Positions 6,085-10,235 of a stretch of 10,235 bases of DNA are shown here, piece after piece (within the stretch, counting starts at the first letter, position 1; each line of letters begins with the position of its first letter). The stretch is from the NCBI GenBank assembly GCA_016185955.1, contig JACPMQ010000073.1:1-10235 (forward strand). Reading direction: 5' to 3'. The notes below the pieces were generated by a model. It did not search any database and was not told where the DNA came from. It worked only from the letters and a program-made list of their open reading frames with translations. This DNA comes from Candidatus Woesearchaeota archaeon (GTDB taxonomy: Archaea; Nanobdellota; Nanobdellia; Woesearchaeales; GW2011-AR4). The translations under genes were made by a program, and so were the position numbers.

Positions 6085-7323
6085 TTAAATAAGCCTTATT
6101 TGGTTGACATTGTTTGTTATATTCGGGCTTGATATAGAATTTTTCGCCAAATCCCCCGCATTTGAAAATTTTCTTTTCTCCACTGCAAAAATCCTTTTGT
6201 CCCTTATAAAGGTGTTTTTATGTTTTTTCCTGAAGAGGGAAGCGTGCATTTTAATCTTTAATGGAGGCCCATTCATTTCAAAAGTTTTTGATATCTCCAT
6301 GTCTTTTAATGCATAATAAAAAAACGCATTGCCTTTTTTATCCCACACCATATTGGCATCTATTGCCTCAAAGCCATTGTCAATCAAGTCTTTTTTTATA
6401 AAATTAAAGGATTTCAGCATTTTTGCTCCTGCAACATCCTCTTTTCTTTTAAGCGGCGTAACCTCAAAAAAAAGGATATTTTTGTATTTTTTCGCAAGCT
6501 CGCTTTTTGTTAAGACATGCTGTTCAAAGAAATCCCTCGATGGCTTCTTAAGAAATTCTTTCGCTTTGCTCTTTAATAGGCTGAATTTCTCATAGCTTAA
6601 TGCTGCTGCTGCATTCCTCTCTTTTTGCACTGGATCTATAACAATCAATGGGCTTGTTAGCTTTGAAAGGTTCATTTCTGCAAATATATCCTTGTTTTTG
6701 TAGTATCTTTTTATGTCAATTACTTCTTTCTCTTTCCACTTTGATGCAGCCTTAATGCAATCTAAAAATGAGCTGTAGTATATTGTCAGCAGCTCGCATA
6801 CATAGCCAGAAAAGCCCCTTATGTAGCTTTCAGCGCCATAAACATTTGCAGCCCTAAAAAACTGCTTTGTAAGCCTTATTTCATTTGTTAGATTTTTGTG
6901 CTTAAGGACGAAATCAGAATGCAAAGGGCTTATATCCGTTATATTTTTGGCTTGCTCTGCCTTTTTAATCCGCAATATTGGTATTATTTCAAATGTGAAA
7001 TTTTCTTTTCTGATTTGAAAATAATCTCTGGAGCCGTGAAGCCTTTCTATTTTAAAATGCCTTTTGAGGAATTTTTCCAAGATATCTGCTAATTTATCAT
7101 CTTTGTCCTTGAATTTATTATAGTCAAATTTTACAAATATATCCGCGTCAAAAGTCTTAAGCCACGTGCCTTTTGCTCCTGAACCTCCTAAAACCGCATT
7201 TGCGTTTTTCAAGCCTCTGTTTATTTTTTTTATTATTTCATCTGCTTTGCCCAATATTTCTTTTTTGTACTCTATGCTTGGCTTTATTTCTTCCAATGCT
7301 TCCTTAAGGAGGAATTTTACCAT
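6085..7323 (-). CDS. cca: Archaeal (class I) CCA-adding tRNA nucleotidyltransferase
   Basis: A 412-residue enzyme that adds or repairs the 3' CCA end of tRNAs using CTP and ATP without a template. The catalytic motif GGSGAKGTWLKTFDADIFVKF starts at residue 46, with the two metal-binding carboxylates D59 and D61; the third is probably the acidic residue in FTFEIIPI. The central segment with VYGAESYIRGFSGYVCELL is typical of the archaeal class. The length is slightly below the usual 430-450. The reading frame continues upstream to 7521, but that leader comes from repeat copy 3 and the promoter. The start at 7323 gives the conserved N-terminus and lies 23 bases after a TATA box, so it is preferred. 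The gene heads a tight operon with the nucleotidylyltransferase, DedA and PAP2 genes. Confidence 0.95.
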   Translation of the reverse strand: MVKFLLKEALEEIKPSIEYKKEILGKADEIIKKINRGLKNANAVLGGSGAKGTWLKTFDADIFVKFDYNKFKDKDDKLADILEKFLKRHFKIERLHGSRDYFQIRKENFTFEIIPILRIKKAEQAKNITDISPLHSDFVLKHKNLTNEIRLTKQFFRAANVYGAESYIRGFSGYVCELLTIYYSSFLDCIKAASKWKEKEVIDIKRYYKNKDIFAEMNLSKLTSPLIVIDPVQKERNAAAALSYEKFSLLKSKAKEFLKKPSRDFFEQHVLTKSELAKKYKNILFFEVTPLKRKEDVAGAKMLKSFNFIKKDLIDNGFEAIDANMVWDKKGNAFFYYALKDMEISKTFEMNGPPLKIKMHASLFRKKHKNTFIRDKRIFAVEKRKFSNAGDLAKNSISSPNITNNVNQIRLI

Positions 7324-7345
7324 GCAAGGATGGGTGGCTAGAAGG

Positions 7346-7353
7346 TATAAAAA
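7346..7353 (-). promoter_or_regulatory. TATA box of the cca operon, leaderless spacing
   Basis: On the minus strand the sequence reads CTTTTTATACC, with TTTTTATA at 7353-7346, 23-30 bases before the ATG at 7323. Transcription should start at about the start codon. The end of repeat copy 3 (7372) is 18 bases upstream. Confidence 0.72.
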
Positions 7354-7371
7354 GATTTGTTTTTTACATCC

Positions 7372-7581
7372 GTAACCGCTAACACCTCCCATTCTAAATA
7401 TATATGGAACATTGAAGTGGCTGCTCCAAAATAAGGGGCGGTAGGCAAGCAGAAGAATGTTAATTGTGCTATCAAAATGGCGTGTATGCGCAAAATAGTT
7501 TTTTGCTGTAATAATAATCAAGATGCGCCATTTTGCCTGTAGCGCGGCTCTGGAGCAGCCACTTATATTGTTAGCAGTTAA
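7372..7581 (+). repeat. Family 1 palindromic repeat, copy 3
   Basis: A complete copy of 210 bp. Outer ends: GTAACCGCTAACA (7372-7384) with TGTTAGCAGTTAA (7569-7581). Core ends: AAGTGGCTGCTCCA (7415-7428) with 7551-7564. Middle arms: CAAAATGGCG (7473-7482) with CGCCATTTTG (7526-7535). Apical hairpin: GCAAAA (7490-7495) with TTTTGC (7501-7506). It is closer in sequence to copy 4 than to copy 2 and shares copy 4's outer arms. It sits in the divergent gap upstream of the cca promoter. Confidence 0.9.
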
Positions 7582-7589
7582 GTTTTTTA

Positions 7590-7874
7590 GTAACTGCTAA
7601 CAGGACTTTGTTTGATAAACAGGGTTTTTGCGAAATTCTAGTTCGTGCTTGTGCGGAGCCGTAAAAATTCCGCTGTTGCGAACAGCAAAGTTTTTACAAG
7701 TTACTTTGGTAATCTTGCAATCCGGCATTGTTTTGCTTTGGCCGTTGCTCGTCATTGACAAAACCGATAAACCACGCATTTGGCATCGTTTTGCCTTGAC
7801 CACGGCTTGTCACTATCAAATTGCGCACAAGCACTTACTTTCGCAAAAACCCTTTATGCTGTGTTAGCAATTAC
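7590..7874. repeat. Family 2 palindromic repeat, copy 2
   Basis: A layered palindrome of 285 bp. Outer ends: GTAACTGCTAACA (7590-7602) with TGTTAGCAATTAC (7862-7874). Second layer: GGGTTTTTGCGAA (7622-7634) with 7840-7852. Third layer: GTGCTTGTGCG (7645-7655) with 7824-7834. The middle holds a two-part hairpin (GTAAAAA 7661-7667 with 7691-7697, and GCTGTT 7672-7677 with AACAGC 7681-7686) plus two imperfect 31-bp direct repeats. Open frames on both strands here have no protein-like character and are read as chance. Only eight bases separate it from family 1 copy 3. The gap 7324-7942 holds this, copy 3 and two promoters, and no gene. Confidence 0.88.
7724..7812 (+). repeat. Pair of imperfect 31-bp direct repeats inside family 2 copy 2
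   Basis: Bases 7724-7754 and 7782-7812 both run GGCAT(T/C)GTTTTGC and end GCT(C/T)GTCA. They match at 24 of 31 positions by eye and are offset by 58 bases. The other family 2 copy lacks them. Confidence 0.6.
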
Positions 7875-7887
7875 TTTAAATCAAAAA

Positions 7888-7896
7888 TATTAAATA
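7888..7896 (+). promoter_or_regulatory. Probable TATA box of the small membrane protein gene
   Basis: TATTAAATA lies 47-55 bases before the ATG at 7943. With a start site about 25 bases downstream, the leader would be about 25 bases and include the ribosome binding site at 7934. The end of family 2 copy 2 is 13 bases upstream. Confidence 0.5.
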
Positions 7897-7933
7897 CTAG
7901 CTGTCCAGTGTGTAGAACGGTAATACAATAAAA

Positions 7934-7938
7934 AGGTG
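7934..7938 (+). promoter_or_regulatory. Ribosome binding site AGGTG
   Basis: AGGTG, complementary to the archaeal anti-Shine-Dalgarno, lies four bases before the ATG at 7943. It is like the GAGGTG site at 1072 and supports the short gene as real. Confidence 0.6.
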
Positions 7939-7942
7939 CTCA

Positions 7943-8101
7943 ATGTTAAGAACAAATAAAAAAGCCCAGCTTGGATTTATAGAATTCAAGTTTCTTATGA
8001 TTGGCCTTATTATAGGGATAATCTTAACTTTTGTAATAATTTATATGGCTAACCATGATATGTTTTCTTTCAGAATGAGTTTTGTTTGTCCTTCTGCTTA
8101 G
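7943..8101 (+). CDS. Small single-helix membrane protein, 52 residues
   Basis: The frame encodes 52 residues and ends with TAG at 8099-8101. A polar, basic start (MLRTNKKAQLGFIEFK) is followed by one strong membrane helix at about residues 17-36 (FLMIGLIIGIILTFVIIYMA). A short tail with a cysteine ends in FVCPSA. By the positive-inside rule the N-terminus should be cytoplasmic. The pattern KKAQLGFIEFK, then helix, then F(R/K)xxFVCP recalls, from memory, small proteins of unknown function common in DPANN archaea. The well-spaced ribosome binding site, upstream TATA-like box and position ending just before a convergent operon support it. No function can be assigned. Confidence 0.72.
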   Translation: MLRTNKKAQLGFIEFKFLMIGLIIGIILTFVIIYMANHDMFSFRMSFVCPSA

Positions 8102-8146
8102 TATAGAATAATCAAAAATAAAATAATAAAAAAAATAAAAGAAGAA
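8102..8146 (-). terminator. T-rich terminator of the PAC2 operon
   Basis: Read on the minus strand, the 45 bases after the stop codon of the last operon gene are almost all T, with an unbroken run of eight (8135-8128). This is the form of archaeal intrinsic terminators. A run of eight Ts on the plus strand (8156-8163), inside the convergent gene, could serve the small membrane protein. Confidence 0.6.
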
Positions 8147-8692
8147 TTAAGCGGCTTTTTTTTCAATGATTTTAATTATTTTAATCTCAGTAATATCTTC
8201 TGCGCGCAAAGTTTGTATCAATTTTTCCGTGATTTCTATAGCTTGTTGTATATCCCTAATTTCCTTTTGATTTCTTATTAATGGCTCTAATTCCAGCACA
8301 GTTTTACGCAAAACAGAATTTTCAAATATTTCAAGTTGTCCCATCAATTTTTGTATTTCTACTTTAGATTCTTGGCTAAGATAATAAGACCGCAGCAATT
8401 TTCCAAGAGCCTCCTTTATTTTAGAAAATCTCGCTCTAATCTGTTGCCATCTTTCTTTTCTTCTCAAGGCATTTAACTGAGATTTTATTGCTGCAAATAT
8501 TTTAATTCTTTTATTGGGCAAAGGGTTAGCAGCAAGACTATGCTCATACTTAAGTATATCCGTCGCAATATAATACTCAGCTAATGTATATCTCCAATGT
8601 CTTCTTAAAAGTCTTAAAGCATCTCTTGCTTCTTTTGGTGCCGGATTAAATATCGAAATCAATTTTCTACGTAAATTTTTTAATAATTCCAT
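8147..8692 (-). CDS. Helical protein of unknown function
   Basis: No family is recognised in this 181-residue protein. It appears almost wholly alpha-helical, with no membrane segment or signal peptide. Residues 1-35 are strongly basic (MELLKNLRRKL, then LRLLRRHWRY), a long middle part (about 60-110) has amphipathic helices, and the last 60 residues alternate charged and hydrophobic positions like a coiled coil, ending in KKAA. It is richer in arginine than the operonic and plus-strand genes to the left. It begins 24 bases after the PAC2 gene, with a good AAGGAG site eight bases before the ATG. Sharing a transcript with the PAC2 gene and another orphan helical gene suggests a shared complex, but nothing in the sequence proves this. 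Confidence 0.8.
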   Translation of the reverse strand: MELLKNLRRKLISIFNPAPKEARDALRLLRRHWRYTLAEYYIATDILKYEHSLAANPLPNKRIKIFAAIKSQLNALRRKERWQQIRARFSKIKEALGKLLRSYYLSQESKVEIQKLMGQLEIFENSVLRKTVLELEPLIRNQKEIRDIQQAIEITEKLIQTLRAEDITEIKIIKIIEKKAA

Positions 8693-8700
8693 AACAACAA

Positions 8701-8706
8701 CTCCTT
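8701..8706 (-). promoter_or_regulatory. Ribosome binding site AAGGAG
   Basis: AAGGAG on the minus strand, eight bases before the ATG at 8692. It fixes that start and shows the downstream operon gene is initiated separately. Confidence 0.65.
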
Positions 8707-8716
8707 AATTTTAATA

Positions 8717-9427
8717 TCACCCAACATAGCTTAATTTCTTCTTTTCGCTTATTTGCTGGGCTTTCTGGCTTTCTGTTAATATGCCCCTTAATTTCTCCTC
8801 AAACTTTTCTGCCTGCACTAATAACGGCTTGTAATCAACATTCAAGCCTAAATACTTGTCAAGCACTCCACTGATTTTTGCAGCAGCCTTGCTGTCAGGA
8901 AGATTTGTATGCGTCTCTGCAAAAATGCAGCTTACAGGGATTTTTTCCATTCTTAATAAAACAGCCCCTGTAACTCCTATAATGATGCCTTCCTTTAAAG
9001 GCTCAACCTTTATTTTTGCCAGCTTATCCTTGCTTTTGCTATTATTTGTATAAAAGAAGACTCTTGAAGTAGCTGTATCTTCACTGCTTCCAACACCTTC
9101 CATGCAAATCAGCTCTTTGATTTTAAGTTGCTTAGTCAATTCCATTACCATGTTTGCAAGCTTCCATTCCATTCCTGCAGAGGCAGTAATAGCATGCAAA
9201 AACATAATATTGTATTTTTTGTTGTAGAAAATTCCTAAAGGCTCGACTAATTTGCCTTCATGGATTGCTACCGTGGCAGGCATCTCATCAAAAATAATTT
9301 TTCCAATGCTCTCAACTTTCAAATGCTCTAATAAAAATTCACTTGCAATTGTGCCTACCAATCCAAAGCCTGGAAATCCTTCTATTAAAGTGCAGTTCTT
9401 TGGTTTTTTTGAAAGTTTTACTTGCAT
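8717..9427 (-). CDS. PAC2-family protein (proteasome assembly chaperone-like)
   Basis: A 236-residue protein of the PAC2 family, at the usual length for archaeal members. The hallmark GFPGFGLVG lies at 17-25 within LIEGFPGFGLVGTIASEFLLEHL. Family features continue through the MPATVAIHEGKLVEPLGIFY region, the GMEWKLANMVMEL segment, the central ICMEGVGSSE and the late FAETHTNLPDSKAAAKI. Archaeal PbaA/PbaB homologues bind the 20S proteasome; PbaB acts as an assembly chaperone or activator through a C-terminal HbYX motif. Here the last residues are LSYVG, with the tyrosine third from the end rather than next to last, so a canonical HbYX tail is absent. The gene is the middle one of three on the minus strand, 26 bases after an orphan helical gene, with no clear ribosome binding site. 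Confidence 0.93.
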   Translation of the reverse strand: MQVKLSKKPKNCTLIEGFPGFGLVGTIASEFLLEHLKVESIGKIIFDEMPATVAIHEGKLVEPLGIFYNKKYNIMFLHAITASAGMEWKLANMVMELTKQLKIKELICMEGVGSSEDTATSRVFFYTNNSKSKDKLAKIKVEPLKEGIIIGVTGAVLLRMEKIPVSCIFAETHTNLPDSKAAAKISGVLDKYLGLNVDYKPLLVQAEKFEEKLRGILTESQKAQQISEKKKLSYVG

Positions 9428-9453
9428 TTTAAGCAGTTTTTTGCATTTTGTTG

Positions 9454-9975
9454 TTATGCGGCACGTTGCATATTTCTATTATTAATGATTTTGCCTTGTT
9501 GCTGTGGCATTATTCGCCTTTGCTGTTCAGCCTTTAGTCGTGCTATCCTTTCCCTGATTTCTCTGCTTGTTTGCGCAGCAGCAGCTTTTGCTCTGCTCAA
9601 TAATTCTCCTCCAGAGGATATTAAATACCTTGACCTTGTTCTGTCATTGTATTGCTCCCTTATAAATAATTCCAAATTTGTCATAATCTGTTTTCTCAAG
9701 CTTTCTATATGGGATGCGTATGCTGGATTTTTTAATATAAAAATAGAGGTATCAGCAATATTTTTCCTTACTAAATCCATATAACTTGCGCCGAGCTTTT
9801 TGCCATAAATCTGGAATTTCAGCATTTCTTTTAGTATAGCTCCTAAAATTATAGCCCTCTGCAAAGGATCGCGCGCAGCATCATGCCTTTTCCTGTGCTT
9901 ATTAAGAAGCCTTATGAATTTATTTAGTGCATTTACTACTTCTCCTAACTCTAAGAAAGTCGTGGGAGTAGCCAT
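9454..9975 (-). CDS. Helical, arginine-rich protein of unknown function
   Basis: No family is recognised in this 173-residue protein. It starts MATPTTFLELGEVVNALNK and looks helical throughout. Residues about 15-60 form amphipathic helices with LNKFIRLLNKHRKRHD. The middle is more hydrophobic, and the C-terminal third is a basic, alanine- and arginine-rich helix (SREIRERIARLKAEQQRR) followed by a disordered tail rich in glutamine and asparagine, ending QRAA. There is no membrane segment. The frame stays open to 10041, but the extra residues come from repeat copy 4 and the promoter. The ATG at 9975 lies 23-30 bases after a clear TATA box and is preferred. It is the first gene of the operon with the PAC2 gene and the other helical protein. 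Confidence 0.78.
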   Translation of the reverse strand: MATPTTFLELGEVVNALNKFIRLLNKHRKRHDAARDPLQRAIILGAILKEMLKFQIYGKKLGASYMDLVRKNIADTSIFILKNPAYASHIESLRKQIMTNLELFIREQYNDRTRSRYLISSGGELLSRAKAAAAQTSREIRERIARLKAEQQRRIMPQQQGKIINNRNMQRAA

Positions 9976-9997
9976 AAATAAATTCTCATTCCTATTA

Positions 9998-10005
9998 TAT
10001 ATAAA
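9998..10005 (-). promoter_or_regulatory. TATA box of the PAC2 operon, leaderless spacing
   Basis: On the minus strand TTTATATA (10005-9998) lies 23-30 bases before the ATG at 9975, so the transcript is probably leaderless. Repeat copy 4 begins 22 bases upstream, at 10028. Confidence 0.75.
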
Positions 10006-10027
10006 TCTTTTTGTTTCAAAGCCATGC

Positions 10028-10235
10028 GTAACCGCTAACACCTCTTATTCTAAAGATATATGAAACTTAAAGTGGCTGCTCCAAAATAAGGGGCGGTGGG
10101 CAAGTAGAAGAATGTTAATTGTGCTATCAAAATGGCGTGTATGTGCAAAATAATTTTTGCTGTAATAACAATCAAGATGCGCCATTTTGCCTATAGTGCG
10201 GCTCTGGAGCAGCCACTTATATTGTTAGCAGTTAC
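10028..10235 (+). repeat. Family 1 palindromic repeat, copy 4
   Basis: A complete copy of 208 bp that ends at the window edge. Outer ends: GTAACCGCTAACA (10028-10040) with TGTTAGCAGTTAC (10223-10235). Core ends: AAGTGGCTGCTCCA (10070-10083) with 10205-10218. Middle arms: CAAAATGGCG (10128-10137) with 10180-10189. Apical hairpin: GCAAAA (10145-10150) with TTTTGC (10155-10160). The sequence is nearly the same as copy 3 across the core, including the unpaired AGAAGAATGTTAATTGTG segment. It lies upstream of the PAC2 operon promoter. Confidence 0.9.

Noticed and set aside
7324..7521. Longer N-terminus for the CCA-adding enzyme from 7521.
   Set aside because: The extra 66 residues translate repeat copy 3 and the promoter. 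The ATG at 7323 fits the family start and the TATA box.
7597..7867. Open frames on both strands (68 and 79 codons) inside family 2 copy 2.
   Set aside because: They run through palindromic repeat sequence, have no ribosome binding site and no protein-like composition. The mirrored frames are by-products of the inverted repeats.
3655..7874. Integron attC sites, because elements are bounded by GCTAAC and GTTAGC.
   Set aside because: The end motif does not fit the RYYYAAC/GTTRRRY core consensus, no integrase is present, elements do not separate single same-strand cassettes, and most flanking genes are conserved housekeeping genes.
9976..10041. Longer N-terminus for the 9454-9975 protein from 10041.
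   Set aside because: It would include the TATA box and the end of repeat copy 4.
815..10235. CRISPR-like spaced repeats.
   Set aside because: The repeats are over 200 bp, palindromic in layers and kilobases apart with genes between them. No cas genes are seen.
815..10235. Ordinary insertion sequences with terminal inverted repeats.
   Set aside because: No copy encodes a transposase or a remnant of one, and no clear target duplications flank them. They might still be non-autonomous elements moved from elsewhere.
1..10235. tRNA, rRNA or replication origin.
   Set aside because: No tRNA T-arm or cloverleaf, no rRNA sequence and no Orc1/Cdc6 gene or origin-box cluster was found by eye.

Overview
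The window looks like part of a small, AT-rich archaeal genome, most likely a DPANN lineage of the Woesearchaeota/Pacearchaeota kind. This rests on archaeal markers (transcription factor S, archaeal-class CCA-adding enzyme, PAC2-family protein), TATA boxes sitting about 25 bp before ATGs, lysine/isoleucine-rich proteins and short orphan helical proteins. It is chromosomal housekeeping sequence rather than a plasmid or virus. The exact taxon is inference.

Layout. Bases 1-206 hold the right part of a palindromic repeat (family 1, copy 1), interrupted by a pair of strong hairpins. A plus-strand unit follows: TFS (242-559) and a DUF167 protein (577-813). Family 1 copy 2 (815-1022) comes next. Then three plus-strand genes with their own promoters: a charged coiled-coil protein (1082-1996), a protein with two tandem LuxR-type HTH domains (2095-2919) and thymidylate kinase (3020-3637). 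Family 2 copy 1 (3655-3859) fills the convergent gap. A tight minus-strand operon runs from 7323 down to 3880: CCA-adding enzyme, sugar-1-phosphate nucleotidylyltransferase with a left-handed beta-helix tail, DedA/VTT membrane protein, PAP2 phosphatase. The divergent gap 7324-7942 holds family 1 copy 3 (7372-7581) and family 2 copy 2 (7590-7874) almost back to back. A 52-residue membrane protein (7943-8101, plus) converges on a second minus-strand operon: an orphan helical protein (9975-9454), a PAC2-family protein (9427-8717) and a second orphan helical protein (8692-8147). Family 1 copy 4 (10028-10235) closes the window.

How the genes fit together. TFS rescues stalled RNA polymerase, CCA finishes tRNA 3' ends and Tmk makes dTDP, so these are information-processing genes. 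The nucleotidylyltransferase, DedA and PAP2 genes suggest envelope or lipid-linked sugar metabolism, co-transcribed with cca. The PAC2 protein suggests a link to proteasome assembly.

The most unusual content is the repeats. Two families of nested palindromes (about 205-285 bp) share a 13-bp end motif, GTAAC(C/T)GCTAACA, or carry other arms. Their outer arms and inner cores are exchanged or inverted between copies. Stem changes between family 1 copies keep pairing if the plus strand is read as RNA or single-stranded DNA. Five of the six copies end about 13-22 bp upstream of a recognisable TATA box. No transposase, integrase, tRNA, rRNA or CRISPR array was seen.
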